From Methylobacterium nonmethylotrophicum (GTDB taxonomy: Bacteria; Pseudomonadota; Alphaproteobacteria; Rhizobiales; Beijerinckiaceae): a stretch of DNA of 64,000 bases. Shown piece after piece: positions 29,572 to 38,455 of the stretch. A program made the position numbers and the translations under genes. How positions within the stretch are numbered: position 1 is the first letter of the stretch; each line of letters begins with the position of its first letter. Where the stretch lies: positions 372,001-436,000 of the forward strand of contig NZ_SRLB01000001.1 of the NCBI RefSeq assembly GCF_004745635.1, read 5' to 3'. The notes under the pieces are model-generated. The model searched no databases, was not told where the DNA came from, and worked only from the letters and a program-made list of their open reading frames with translations.

Positions 29572-30399
29572 ATGTCCGACGCCGTCCTGACCCTCAACGA
29601 CGGAAAGCGCATCCCGCAGCTCGGCTTCGGCGTGTGGCGGCTCGCCGACGAGGAGGCCCCGGCGGTCGTCGGGGCGGCGTTGGAGGCCGGCTACCGCCTC
29701 ATCGACACCGCGGCGATGTACGGCAACGAGGCCGGCGTCGGCCGGGCCATCGCCGCCTCGGGCCTGCCGCGCGAGGAGGTCTTCGTCACCACCAAGGTCT
29801 GGAACGACCGCCACGGCTACGACGAGACCCTGCGGGCCTGCGAGGAATCGCTCGCCCGCCTCGGCCTCGACCATGTCGACCTCTACCTCGTCCACTGGCC
29901 GGTGCCGCAGCGCGGGGCGACTGTCGACACCTGGCGCGCCCTGATGCGCCTGCGCGAGGACGGCCGCGCCCGCTCGATCGGCGTCTGCAACTTCACGGTC
30001 GAGCACCTGAAGCGCGTCATCGACGCCACCGGCTCGACGCCCTCGATCAACCAGGTCGAATTGCATCCGCGCTTCCAGCAGACCGCGCTCCGCGCCTTCC
30101 ACCGGGAGGCCGGCATCGTCACCGAGGCCTGGGCGCCGCTCGGCCGCGGCGGGGTGCTGGACGATCCCGTCATCCAGGCGATCGCCGGGAAGCACGGCCG
30201 CACCCCGGCCCAGGTGGTCCTGCGCTGGCACCTCGACGCCGGCACCGTGGCGATCCCGAAATCGGCGACGCCCGCCCGCATCCGCGAGAACCGCGAGGTG
30301 TCGGGCTTCAGCCTCGACGCCGACGACCTCGCCCGGATCGCCGGCCTCGACGATCCGGCCGGGCGGATGGGGCCGGACCCTGAGACGTTCGGGGCGTAA
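29572..30399 (+). CDS. Aldo/keto reductase
   Basis: A 275-residue NADPH-dependent oxidoreductase of the AKR5-like group (2,5-diketo-D-gluconate/methylglyoxal reductase type). The catalytic tetrad is in place: Asp and Tyr in 'LIDTAAMYGNEAGVG', Lys in 'VTTKVWNDRHGY', His in 'LYLVHWPVP'. The cofactor-binding tail 'TVAIPKSATPARIRENREV' is also intact. The substrate is unknown. It follows the binding-protein gene by 65 bp on the same strand, which may or may not reflect co-transcription. Confidence 0.92.
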   Translation: MSDAVLTLNDGKRIPQLGFGVWRLADEEAPAVVGAALEAGYRLIDTAAMYGNEAGVGRAIAASGLPREEVFVTTKVWNDRHGYDETLRACEESLARLGLDHVDLYLVHWPVPQRGATVDTWRALMRLREDGRARSIGVCNFTVEHLKRVIDATGSTPSINQVELHPRFQQTALRAFHREAGIVTEAWAPLGRGGVLDDPVIQAIAGKHGRTPAQVVLRWHLDAGTVAIPKSATPARIRENREVSGFSLDADDLARIAGLDDPAGRMGPDPETFGA

Positions 30400-30469
30400 G
30401 GGTCGCTTGATCGGCGGCACCGGGCCGGCCTAGGTTCCGGCACTCCCCGAACCTCCACGAGGCAATCCG

Positions 30470-30919
30470 TTGAGCGGCCGCACGCCCCCCGAGACCCGCG
30501 CCGCCTACCGGCGTTTCGTGCCGATCACCACCCGCTGGGCCGACAACGACGTCTACGGCCACGTCAACAACGTGGTCTACTACGCCTTCTTCGACACGGC
30601 GGTGAACAGCGTGCTGATCGCCGACGGCGCCCTCGAGATTGCGAGAAGCCCGGTGATCGGCCTCGTGGTCGAGACGGGATGCCGCTATTTCCGCTCGATG
30701 GCCTTCCCGGACCGGGTCACGGCCGGGATCCGGGTGGCGCATCGCGGCACGTCGAGCGTGCGCTACGAGGTCGGGCTGTTTCGCAACGACGACGAGGAGG
30801 CCGCCGCGCAGGGCCACTTCGTCCACGTCTATGTCGACCGGGTCACGCAGCGCCCGGTGCCGCTGCCGGAAACCCTGCGGCGGGTGCTGGAGCCCCTGGC
30901 CGTCGGCTCGCCGGCGTGA
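30470..30919 (+). CDS. Acyl-CoA thioesterase (4HBT hot-dog family)
   Basis: A 149-residue hot-dog protein with the 4-hydroxybenzoyl-CoA thioesterase signature '[20 protein letters not shown]' at ~22-41; the Asp acts as nucleophile or base. The start is a TTG; GAGGCAA lies just before it, and no ATG/GTG precedes the conserved motif in frame. The thioester substrate cannot be told. The stop overlaps the GTG of the ACT gene (GTGA). Confidence 0.85.
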   Translation: MSGRTPPETRAAYRRFVPITTRWADNDVYGHVNNVVYYAFFDTAVNSVLIADGALEIARSPVIGLVVETGCRYFRSMAFPDRVTAGIRVAHRGTSSVRYEVGLFRNDDEEAAAQGHFVHVYVDRVTQRPVPLPETLRRVLEPLAVGSPA

Positions 30920-31320
30920 GCGGAGAGACCGACCTGCGGCGTCTCCTGTCCGGGATGCGGCCGGAGCTGCGGCCCGGGACCTACGTCTTCGTCCTCGTGG
31001 CGGACGGGAGGGTGCCGGCGGGCCTCGCCCCCGTGCTAACCTTTCGCGAGGCGGAGGGGCTGACCCTGATCCTTACCGAGGACGAGGCCGCGCGGGCCGG
31101 CCTGCCGGGCGCCTTCCCGTGCCGCTGGATCACCCTCGCGGTCCATTCCTCCCTGGCGGCCGTCGGTTTCCTCGCCGCGGTCACGCAGCGCCTCGCCGAG
31201 GCCGGCATCGCCGTCAACGCCGTCTCGGCCGTCCACCACGATCACCTGTTCGTGCCGGTCGCGCGGGCGGAGGAGGCGATGCGCCTGCTGCGGGATCTCG
31301 CCGGCGGCACGGCCTGCTGA
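30916..31320 (+). CDS. ACT domain-containing protein
   Basis: A 134-residue protein starting with GTG in a four-base overlap with the thioesterase stop. It carries two ACT-like halves: '[20 protein letters not shown]' with '[16 protein letters not shown]', and '[20 protein letters not shown]', '[20 protein letters not shown]', '[10 protein letters not shown]'. This resembles the small stand-alone ACT family often annotated as amino-acid-binding or uncharacterised (CASTOR/LysC-like). A regulatory, ligand-binding role is likely. No enzymatic domain is attached. Confidence 0.8.
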   Translation: MSGETDLRRLLSGMRPELRPGTYVFVLVADGRVPAGLAPVLTFREAEGLTLILTEDEAARAGLPGAFPCRWITLAVHSSLAAVGFLAAVTQRLAEAGIAVNAVSAVHHDHLFVPVARAEEAMRLLRDLAGGTAC

Positions 31321-31430
31321 TCCCGGGCGCGGGCCTCTGGCCCGCACGAAGGCAAGGTTCGCCCCTTACGGCTTGTCGCACCCTGCGCCACTGCTCAAGC
31401 TGGCGGCATCCCAACCGGAGGACCAGCCCC

Positions 31431-31634
31431 GTGCCGCCGCGCATTCCGCTCAAGACCGGGGGGCCGGGCCCGGTCGGCCTCGTCGCCCTCGCCCTTGCGA
31501 TCCTGGCCGCCGGCCTCCTCCTCGAGGGGCGTCCGGTCGACGCATCGGTCTCGCCGCGGGACGCGGCCGAGACCGTCGCCCGCCCGCTGCCGAGCCCGGA
31601 GACGATGCTCCGGGACATGATCGGCCGCGACTGA
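31431..31634 (+). CDS. Small membrane-anchored protein
   Basis: A 67-residue product from a GTG start: basic N terminus, one hydrophobic helix (VGLVALALAILAAGLLLEG), then a hydrophilic periplasmic tail. GGAGGACCAG precedes the start. Similar single-helix proteins are common and uncharacterised in this bacterial group. It is ten bases from the TauE/SafE gene, so probably in one transcript. Confidence 0.5.
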   Translation: MPPRIPLKTGGPGPVGLVALALAILAAGLLLEGRPVDASVSPRDAAETVARPLPSPETMLRDMIGRD

Positions 31635-31643
31635 CGCGATCCC

Positions 31644-32408
31644 GTGACCGATCTCCTCTCGGGGGGCGCCGGCCCCCTCGGCTGGGCGGCGATCCTCGCC
31701 ACCTTCCTGCTCGCCGGCTTCGTCAAGGGCGTGATCGGCCTCGGCCTGCCGACCGTGGCGGTCGGGCTCCTCGCCACCGTGATGAGCCCGGCCGAAGCCG
31801 CGGCCCTGCTGATCGTGCCCTCCTTCGTCACCAATGTCTGGCAGCTCCTCGCCGGTCCGCGGTTCGGCGGCCTGCTGCGGCGGCTGTGGCCGATGATGGC
31901 GGCGGTCGCCCTCGGCACCCTGGCGAGCGCCGGGCTGATCGCCGGGACCAGGGGGCCCGGCCCGGCGGGCGCGCTCGGCGCCGCGCTCGTCGCCTACGCC
32001 CTCGTCGGGCTCGCAGGCCTGACGGTACGGGTGCCGGCGCGCGCCGAGCCGTGGCTGTCGCCGGTGGTCGGCCTCCTCACCGGCCTCGTCACCGGGGCGA
32101 CCGGGGTCTTCGTGATCCCGGCGGTGCCCTACCTCCAGGCCCTCGGCCTCGACCGGGACGGGCTGATCCAGGCGCTCGGGCTGTCCTTCACGGTCTCGAC
32201 CGTGGCGCTCGCCGCCGGCCTCGCCCGGGAGGGCGCGCTGCCGCTGGCGGCCGGGGCCGCCTCCCTCGCCACCCTGGCGCCGGCGCTCATCGGCATGGCC
32301 GCCGGGCAGTGGCTGCGGGGCCGGGTCTCCGCCCCGACCTTCCGGCGCGCCTTCCTGGTCGGCCTGCTGCTGCTGGGCGGCCACCTGGCGCTGCGGCCGT
32401 GGCTGTGA
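31644..32408 (+). CDS. TauE/SafE-family sulfite/organic anion exporter
   Basis: A 254-residue inner-membrane protein with about eight helices. The N-terminal 'LLAGFVKGVIGLGLPTVAVG' and the repeat 'GLLTGLVTGATGVFVIPAVP' are the diagnostic TauE/SafE motifs. The family moves sulfite, sulfoacetate or related anions. It has no sulfur-metabolism neighbours here, so the substrate is open. GTG start, ten bases after the small membrane protein. It ends eight bases before the convergent gene at 32416. Confidence 0.9.
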   Translation: MTDLLSGGAGPLGWAAILATFLLAGFVKGVIGLGLPTVAVGLLATVMSPAEAAALLIVPSFVTNVWQLLAGPRFGGLLRRLWPMMAAVALGTLASAGLIAGTRGPGPAGALGAALVAYALVGLAGLTVRVPARAEPWLSPVVGLLTGLVTGATGVFVIPAVPYLQALGLDRDGLIQALGLSFTVSTVALAAGLAREGALPLAAGAASLATLAPALIGMAAGQWLRGRVSAPTFRRAFLVGLLLLGGHLALRPWL

Positions 32409-32415
32409 GCGCGCG

Positions 32416-32976
32416 CTACTCGTCCTCGTCGTCGAAGGGGCGCAGGATCTGCATCCGGCGGCCCATCGGGTCCTCGATGGTGGTGCGGCGCATCACCAGG
32501 AAGCCGCCGTCCCGGGCCCGGCGGATCCGGTCGGCGCGGGCATCGACCCAGAGGTCGATGTCGCGGTCGCCGTGCAGGTCCGGCGGCGGCAGGGGCCGGG
32601 CGAACCGTACCGGCCGCGGCTCCGCGGGCCGGAAGGCGGCCCGGGGCGGCGCCGCGACGACCGATCTCCGGACCGGCCGCGACGCCACCCGCTCCCGGCG
32701 GAAGGCGGCGGCCCGTCTCACGGGCGCGGACCGTTCCGCGCTTCGCTGCCGCGGCGCGGTCCGGGCGGGCGTGGCAGCGATGCGCGCCGGCTTCGCGGCG
32801 GGGACGGGCGGCGCCGGCGTCTTCACCTCCGCCGCCGGGGCCTCGGCGGGCTTGGCCGGCGGGTCGCTCCACGGACGCCCGCCCGGGGCGGCCTGGTCCT
32901 GCGCCCGCGCCGCCGGCGCGCACAGGAGGCCGATGACGAGGGCGAGGCCGACTGACCGGTGCATCCCGACACGCAT
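32416..32976 (-). CDS. Secreted basic Pro/Ala/Arg-rich protein, unknown function
   Basis: A 186-residue protein with a signal peptide (HRSVGLALVIGLLCAPAARAQ), then a long, highly basic low-complexity region rich in Ala, Pro and Arg (~25-125), and a more ordered C-terminal ~55 residues ('DRDIDLWVDARADRIRRARD', 'IEDPMGRRMQIL'). The last part is the only segment with domain-like composition. The family is not recognised. The signal peptide sets the start to 32976 (or four codons later). Confidence 0.65.
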   Translation of the reverse strand: MRVGMHRSVGLALVIGLLCAPAARAQDQAAPGGRPWSDPPAKPAEAPAAEVKTPAPPVPAAKPARIAATPARTAPRQRSAERSAPVRRAAAFRRERVASRPVRRSVVAAPPRAAFRPAEPRPVRFARPLPPPDLHGDRDIDLWVDARADRIRRARDGGFLVMRRTTIEDPMGRRMQILRPFDDEDE

Positions 32977-33352
32977 GATCGCACCTCCGGATCGGCAGGC
33001 AGGGCCTGCCCGGCGTCGCGGCCGCGGAACGGTGCCGGGCCGCAGCCGAGCGGGGCCGTCGCAACCTGACCGTGTTGACGGAAGGTAGCGGGGCGGATCG
33101 GCGGCGTCCACGGGCCGGAGCGGGATTCAGGAGCCGGGACGCTGCGCGGCTGTCTCACGCCGGTCCATCCCGGGACCGATGCGGCCCGGCCCGGCACTCT
33201 GCGTCACCTTGACATACCTTCGCAGGGGAACCGGATCCGTCCTCCCTCGTTCCCGGGCCGGCACGACGCCCCGATCCGCGTTTGCTTCGTTCCCTCATCT
33301 TGGGCCCGCCGCTTGCCACCGTGGTGCCATGACGTCTCCGGGACCAGCAGCG

Positions 33353-33541
33353 ATGACTCAATTCGACACGAAGGCCTCCGCAGTGGGACAGGCCGCAAGC
33401 ATCCTCGCATCGTACGAGACCAGGTTGCGTCAGGTCGCCGTGATGCTCGCCCTGGCGGTCGGCGTCCCGCTGGTCCTGGCGTGGTTCGGCCTGCTCGGCT
33501 GGGGCGTGCTCTGGCTGGCCAAGAGCGCCCTGGCGCTCTGA
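33353..33541 (+). CDS. Small membrane protein
   Basis: A 62-residue protein, MTQFDTKASAVGQAASILAS followed by a single helix (VAVMLALAVGVPLVLAWFGL) and a short tail. Another ATG at 33329 would add eight residues. The stop codon lies inside a 29-bp tandem repeat that copies the final codons twice downstream. No function can be given. Confidence 0.5.
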   Translation: MTQFDTKASAVGQAASILASYETRLRQVAVMLALAVGVPLVLAWFGLLGWGVLWLAKSALAL

Positions 33542-33600
33542 CTTCGGAAACGGGCGCCCTGGCGCTCTGACTTCGGAAACGGGCGCCCTGGCGTTGTGAG
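33525..33600. repeat. 29-bp tandem repeat, about 2.6 copies
   Basis: The unit runs from GCGCCCTGGCGCTCTGACTT to CGGAAACGG: copies at 33525-33553 and 33554-33582, with a partial third copy to 33600. Each full unit includes a stop codon in the reading frame of the small membrane protein, whose own end is the first copy. Confidence 0.9.
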
Positions 33601-33776
33601 CGCGCTGTGAACCGGCAAGCATGCACGGGAGCGGCCTGAACGTCGGCGAAAGCGTCAGGCGCTCCGGCCGGAACGGGACGCATGGGGAACAAACCGGGCC
33701 GGCGCGGCCCGCGGGTTGCAGGGGCGGCGGGGCGGTGCCAGGAAACGGGCGTCCGTCGAATTCCCGGAGTGCCCGC

Positions 33777-34538
33777 ATGCTGTCCATCGACCTCAATTCG
33801 GACCTCGGCGAGGGTTTTGGCGATTACCGCTGCGGCGACGACGCGGCGATGCTCGAGGTGGTGACCTCCGCCAACGTCGCCTGCGGCCTGCATGCGGGCG
33901 ACCCCGAGATCATGGCCCGCGCCTTCGCGATCGCGCGGGAGCGCGGCGTCGCGGTGGGGGCCCATCCGGGTTATCCTGACCTCTGGGGCTTCGGCCGCCG
34001 GGTGCTGCCCTTCACCCCCGGCGAGATCGAGCGCCTGGTCGCCTACCAGGTCGGGGCGGCGGCGGGGCTCGCGGCCTATGCGGGCCACCGCCTCACCTAC
34101 GTCAAGGCGCACGGGGCGCTCGCCAACCTGGCGGCGGTGGAGCGGGACGTGGCGGATGCCATCGCCAGGGCCGTCAAGGCGGTCGACCCGTCGCTGGCGC
34201 TGCTCGCCATCGCGCTCACCGCGCAAGGAGCGGCCGGCGAGGCGCAGGGCCTCGACGTGCACCAGGAGATCTTCGCCGATCGCGGTTACACCGAGGCCGG
34301 GCTCCTGATCCCCCGGGGCCAGCCCGGCGCGATGATCACCGACGAGGCCGAGGCCGCCGACCGGGTGCTCGCCATGGTGCAGGAGGGGGCGATCATCGCG
34401 GCGAGCGGCCGGCGCCTGCCGACGCCGATCCGCTCGGTCTGCGTCCACGGCGATTCCGCCCATGCGGTCGCGACGGCGCGGGCCGTCCGCGCCCGGCTCG
34501 AGAGCGCCGGCGTGCGCCTCGCGCCGTTCCGGGCCTGA
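33777..34538 (+). CDS. pxpA: 5-oxoprolinase subunit A (LamB/YcsF)
   Basis: A 253-residue protein with the LamB/YcsF signatures IDLNSDLGEGFG at the start, 'SANVACGLHAGDPEIMARAF' (~29) and 'GAHPGYPDLWGFGRR' (~60). It is the subunit thought to activate and cleave 5-oxoproline (pyroglutamate) to glutamate with ATP, working with PxpB and PxpC. pxpB starts five bases after its stop. The start ATG is chosen by the family N terminus. 5-Oxoproline forms spontaneously from glutamine and glutathione and has to be removed. Confidence 0.93.
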   Translation: MLSIDLNSDLGEGFGDYRCGDDAAMLEVVTSANVACGLHAGDPEIMARAFAIARERGVAVGAHPGYPDLWGFGRRVLPFTPGEIERLVAYQVGAAAGLAAYAGHRLTYVKAHGALANLAAVERDVADAIARAVKAVDPSLALLAIALTAQGAAGEAQGLDVHQEIFADRGYTEAGLLIPRGQPGAMITDEAEAADRVLAMVQEGAIIAASGRRLPTPIRSVCVHGDSAHAVATARAVRARLESAGVRLAPFRA

Positions 34539-34542
34539 CCCG

Positions 34543-35265
34543 ATGGAGACGCCCCGCCTTCTGGACGCCGGCGAGGCCGCCCTGGTGGCGGAGTTCGGCA
34601 CCACCGTCGATCCGGCCATCCACGACCGGGTGCTCGCCCTCGACGACGCGCTCCGGGCCGAGCCGCCGGCGGGCCTGCGCGAGACGGTCCCGACCTACCG
34701 CTCGCTGATGATCCACTACGATCCCCTGGTGCTCGACCGGGACGCGCTGGCGGAGCGGATCCTGTCCCTCGCCGCCCGGCCGGGCGCGGCGCGGGCCGGC
34801 GCCGCGATCTGGACGCTGCCCTGCTGCTACGACCCGGCTTTCGCCGAGGACATCGCCGCGGTGGCGGAGGCGACGGGGCTGACAGTCGAGCGGGTCGCCG
34901 CCCTGCATGCCGGGGCCGAGTACCGGGTCTACATGTACGGCTTCGCCCCGGGCTTCGCCTATCTGGGCGGGCTGCCTTCGGCACTGGCGGTGTCGCGCCG
35001 CGCCACGCCGCGCCCGCCGCACCCGGAGAACGCCCTCCTGATCGGCGGCGGCCTCGCGGCGGTCGGCACCTTCCCGATGCCGACCGGCTGGTACGTCGTC
35101 GGGCGCACGCCGGAGCGGCTCTACGCGCCGCACCGGCCAGACCCCTTTCCGGTCGCCGTCGGCGACACCCTGCGCTTCGACCCCATCGACGCCGCCACCT
35201 TCGCGGCCCTCGAGCGCCGCGCCGCGTCCGGCGAGGTCGTCGCCCATCGCCAGGAGGCCGCATGA
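34543..35265 (+). CDS. pxpB: 5-oxoprolinase subunit B (KipI family)
   Basis: A 240-residue KipI/AHS1 protein. 'YRVYMYGFAPGFAYLGGLP' with the nearby 'GTFPMPTGWYVVGRTP' is the family signature; residues ~60-90 carry 'VPTYRSLMIHYDP'. Together with PxpC it forms the second part of the ATP-dependent 5-oxoprolinase. The stop overlaps the pxpC start by four bases (ATGA). Confidence 0.93.
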   Translation: METPRLLDAGEAALVAEFGTTVDPAIHDRVLALDDALRAEPPAGLRETVPTYRSLMIHYDPLVLDRDALAERILSLAARPGAARAGAAIWTLPCCYDPAFAEDIAAVAEATGLTVERVAALHAGAEYRVYMYGFAPGFAYLGGLPSALAVSRRATPRPPHPENALLIGGGLAAVGTFPMPTGWYVVGRTPERLYAPHRPDPFPVAVGDTLRFDPIDAATFAALERRAASGEVVAHRQEAA

Positions 35266-36290
35266 CCCCGCGTCTCAGCATCCTGTCGGCCGGCCCCGGC
35301 GTGACCCTGCAGGATGGCGGCCGCCACGGCTACCTGCGCTACGGCATCACCGCCGCCGGGCCGATGGACCCGCTCGCCCATGCCACCGCCAACCGGGCGC
35401 TCGGCAATCCCCTCGGCGCCACCGCGCTCGAGGTGTCGCTGGGCGGCGTCGAGGTGACGGCCGAGGGCGGGCCCCTCGGGGTCGCCGTCGCGGGCGGCGC
35501 GTTCCGGATCGGCCTCGACGGCGCATCCCTGCCGCCGGCCTGCGCGCTGACGCTCCAGCCGGGCAGCAGCCTCACCCTGCGGGCGGGCCGCGCCGGGGCC
35601 TGGGCCTATCTCGCGGTAGCCGGCCGTCTCGACCTCGCGCCGACCCTCGGCTCGACCGCGACCCATACCCGCTCGGGCTTCGGCGGCCTCGACGGCCGGG
35701 CGCTGCGGGCCGGCGACCGGCTGGCGGTGGCGGAGAGCCGCCCCGGCCCGGCCGATCCCCACGCCCTCCTGGCGCCCTGGCTCGTCCGGCCGCCGGAGGA
35801 GATCCGGGTGCTGCTGGGCCCGCAGGACGATTTCTTCGCCGAGGATCAGATCGCCGCCTTCCTGGCCGGGCCCTGGACGGTGACCACCAAGGGCGACCGC
35901 ATGGCCTGCTTCCTCGACGGCACGCCGCTCACCCACGCCAAGGGCTACAACATCGTCTCGGACGGCATCGCCATGGGGGCGATCCAGGTGCCCGGCGAGG
36001 GCTGGCCGATCGTCCTGATGGCCGACCGGCAATCCACCGGCGGCTACCCGAAGATCGCCACCGTGATCGGCCCCGATCTCGGACGGCTCGCCCAGGCGCA
36101 GGGCGGCACGCGCATCCGCTTCCGCGCCGTCGACCGCACCGCCGCGTTGGCAGCGCGCCGCGCCGAGGCCGAGGTCCTGGCCAGGCCGGTGGCGATGGAG
36201 CCGCTGATCCGCACCGATTTCAGCGCCGAGTTCCTGCTCGGGCGCAACCTGATCGGCGGCGTCGTCGACGGGGCTCAGGCCTCGCCGTAG
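35262..36290 (+). CDS. pxpC: 5-oxoprolinase subunit C (KipA family)
   Basis: A 342-residue AHS2/biotin-dependent carboxyltransferase-like protein: 'GPGVTLQDGGRHGYLRYGIT' at the start, 'GPMDPLAHATANRALGNP', 'LGPQDDFF', 'SDGIAMGAIQVPGEGWPIVL' and 'STGGYPKIATV' near 260. It completes the PxpABC set. Its end overlaps the 3' end of the convergent SHMT-family gene by 16 bases. No pyroglutamate transporter or regulator is adjacent. Confidence 0.93.
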   Translation: MTPRLSILSAGPGVTLQDGGRHGYLRYGITAAGPMDPLAHATANRALGNPLGATALEVSLGGVEVTAEGGPLGVAVAGGAFRIGLDGASLPPACALTLQPGSSLTLRAGRAGAWAYLAVAGRLDLAPTLGSTATHTRSGFGGLDGRALRAGDRLAVAESRPGPADPHALLAPWLVRPPEEIRVLLGPQDDFFAEDQIAAFLAGPWTVTTKGDRMACFLDGTPLTHAKGYNIVSDGIAMGAIQVPGEGWPIVLMADRQSTGGYPKIATVIGPDLGRLAQAQGGTRIRFRAVDRTAALAARRAEAEVLARPVAMEPLIRTDFSAEFLLGRNLIGGVVDGAQASP

Positions 36291-37585
36291 ATCGGGAAAA
36301 GCCGGCACAGGGCCAGGACCTCGCCCCGCACCGCCGCCAGCCCGGCCCGCTCGTGGGGCGCGGCGACCACCCGGGCGATCCAGCGGCCCACCTGCCGGAA
36401 TTCCTCGGTGCCGAAGCCCCGGGCGGTGCCGGCATTCGAGGACAGGCGCAGGCCCGAGGGGGCCTCGGGCGGGCGGGTGTCGAACGGGATCTGGTTCTTG
36501 TTGACCGCGAGCCCCGCCGCCTCGAGGGCCTTGGCCGCCACGTCGCCGGTGAGGCCGAGCGGCGTGAGATCGACCAGCATCAGCCCGCAATCCGTGCCGC
36601 CGGCGACGAGGCGCATCCCGCCCTCGGCCACGCTCCCGGCCAGCGCCCGGGCGTTGTCGAGGACCGCCTGGTTGTAGGCCCTGAACTCGGGCCGCAAAGC
36701 CTCGCCGAAGCAGGCCGCCTTGGCGGCCACTTCATGCATCATCACCGAGCCCTGCACCCCCGGGAAGAGGCCGTGATTGATCCGGTCCGACAGGGCGGGG
36801 TCGTCCCACAGGATCAGGCCGCCGCGGGCGCCGCGCAGCGACTTGTAGGTGGTCGAGGTCACCACGTGGGCATGCGGGAAGGGATGCGGGTAGAGTCCGG
36901 TGGCGACGAGGCCGGCGACATGCGCCATGTCGACCATCAGGAAGGCCCCGACCTCGTCCGCGATGGCGCGCAACCCCGCGAAGTCGAGGGCGCGGGCATA
37001 GGCCGAGCCGCCGGCGACGATCATCCGGGGGCGGTGCTCGCGGGCGAGACGGGCCACCGCCTCGAGGTCCACCCGCTCGCTGTCGCGGTCGACGCCGTAG
37101 CGCACGATCCGGTAGTCGCGCCCCGTCAGGGTCGCCGGGTGGCCGTGGCTGATATGGCCGCCGGCCTCGGTCCCCATCGACAGGATCGTGTCGCCGAGCG
37201 CGAGCAGGCCCAGGAAGACGCCCGCATTGGCGTTCGAGCCGGAATGGGCCTGCACGTTGGCGAAGCGGCAGCCGAACAGCCGCGTCGCCCGCGCGATCGC
37301 CAGGGCCTCGATCGCGTCGGCATGCTCGGCGCCGCCGTAGTAGCGCGCGTAGGGAAGGCCCTCGACGGTCTTGTTGGTGAGGACCGAGCCCTGCGCCTCC
37401 AGCACCAGGCGCGAGACGATGTTCTCCGAGGCGATCAGCTCGATCCCGTCCCGCTGCCGGACGAGCTCGCCCCGGATCGAGGCGGCGAGCTCCGGGTCGG
37501 CGTCGAGGCCCTGGTCGAAGTAGCCGTCGTGGAGGAGGCGCATGATCGGGTCCTGTGGCGGTCGCAGGGCCCGAGTGTCGGTCAT
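36275..37585 (-). CDS. glyA: Serine hydroxymethyltransferase family protein with Tyr before the PLP lysine
   Basis: A 436-residue fold-type I PLP enzyme with 'GIELIASENIVSRLVLEAQG' (~48), 'YARYYGGAEHADAIE', 'QAHSGSNANAGVFLGLL', 'VDMAHVAGLVATGLYP' and the PLP-lysine segment TSTTYKSLRGARGG (Lys248). In canonical GlyA this reads T-T-T-H-K: the His is Tyr247 here. The rest looks intact. It may therefore be a SHMT paralogue acting on another substrate, for example 2-methylserine, rather than the housekeeping enzyme. It sits tail to tail with pxpABC. The symbol refers to the family only. Confidence 0.8.
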   Translation of the reverse strand: MTDTRALRPPQDPIMRLLHDGYFDQGLDADPELAASIRGELVRQRDGIELIASENIVSRLVLEAQGSVLTNKTVEGLPYARYYGGAEHADAIEALAIARATRLFGCRFANVQAHSGSNANAGVFLGLLALGDTILSMGTEAGGHISHGHPATLTGRDYRIVRYGVDRDSERVDLEAVARLAREHRPRMIVAGGSAYARALDFAGLRAIADEVGAFLMVDMAHVAGLVATGLYPHPFPHAHVVTSTTYKSLRGARGGLILWDDPALSDRINHGLFPGVQGSVMMHEVAAKAACFGEALRPEFRAYNQAVLDNARALAGSVAEGGMRLVAGGTDCGLMLVDLTPLGLTGDVAAKALEAAGLAVNKNQIPFDTRPPEAPSGLRLSSNAGTARGFGTEEFRQVGRWIARVVAAPHERAGLAAVRGEVLALCRLFPIYGEA

Positions 37586-37686
37586 GACGCGGGCGCCGGC
37601 AAACGGCGAGGCTCGGGGGCGCCCCGCGCGATCCTCGGCTCTCCCCCAGAAAGCCGGGGATCCCGCGAGGGCGCCGTCCCGCGGGC

Positions 37687-38268
37687 TCAGACCCGGAAGT
37701 CGAACACCGCCGCCTGGCTGGTCGTCGCCGCGACGCCGCTGCCGGTCGCGCCGTAGCCGCTCGCCTGGGTTAGCGACTGCGCGTCCTGCAGCTGCTTGAG
37801 GAAGCTCGAGAGCAGGTCGCTCGCGCTCGCGGCGGTAGCGGAGGAGGTGTCCGCCGTCGCGGCTGTGCCCTCCGCCGCGTCGGCGGGCGGAGGACCGCCC
37901 GCACCCTCCGGGTCACCCGGGCCACTGGGCTTGTGCGAGGACAGCAGGCTCTTGAGCGTCGTGGCCTGGCCGCTCGTCAGGGTGCCCTTGTCGACCTCGG
38001 CGCCGATCAGGTCGTCCATCCGGCTCCTGGCCTGCGACGGATCGAGGCGGTTGCCGCCGCCGGAGCCGGAGGCGCCCTGCATCGCCTGGTCGATGTCCTG
38101 GACGGCGCTCGCGAGGGCGCCGGCATCGGTGTCGCTGAGGGCGCCGGATTGCTGCTGCGCCGAGATCCGGTCGAGGAGGCGCTGCTTGTGCGCCCCCGAC
38201 TTGGGCGCGTTGACGGGAGGCGAACCGAGCGGCTGCGTGGCGGTGCCGGAGGCGGAGAGGGTCGTCAT
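37687..38268 (-). CDS. Hypothetical disordered/helical protein
   Basis: A 193-residue, Ser/Ala/Gly/Asp-rich protein starting MTTLSASGTATQPLGSPPVN. No signal peptide or cysteines. Two helical stretches resemble each other: 'LLDRISAQQQSGALSDTDAG' (~32) and 'MDDLIGAEVDKGTLTSGQAT' (~83). 'GALSDTDA' and 'GTLTSGQA' at similar places may be a degenerate repeat of an EF-hand-like or adaptor module, but calcium ligands are not convincing. The family is not recognised. A 22-bp perfect palindrome lies 33 bp upstream of its start. Confidence 0.65.
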   Translation of the reverse strand: MTTLSASGTATQPLGSPPVNAPKSGAHKQRLLDRISAQQQSGALSDTDAGALASAVQDIDQAMQGASGSGGGNRLDPSQARSRMDDLIGAEVDKGTLTSGQATTLKSLLSSHKPSGPGDPEGAGGPPPADAAEGTAATADTSSATAASASDLLSSFLKQLQDAQSLTQASGYGATGSGVAATTSQAAVFDFRV

Positions 38269-38300
38269 CGGGGGATCTCGGGTAGGGGGATCGCGCATGG

Positions 38301-38322
38301 CGGGGACGGTCGACCGTCCCCG
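38301..38322. promoter_or_regulatory. 22-bp perfect palindrome
   Basis: Each half reads CGGGGACGGTC and its exact complement. It lies between the end of the sensor kinase gene (38456) and the start of the gene at 38268, so it may be an operator of the latter or a terminator hairpin of the former; there is no T tract. Confidence 0.5.
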
Positions 38323-38455
38323 ACGCGCGCCAGCCTGCCGCCCCCGAAGCTTAAGAGTTCTTGCGCCGCCGGAGGCCGAGCGTTTCCGGCCGTTGCGCCG
38401 CAGCATGGCGCAATGGCGGGTTACATCTTGGCCGGATGTTTCGGGCCGCGGCTCG

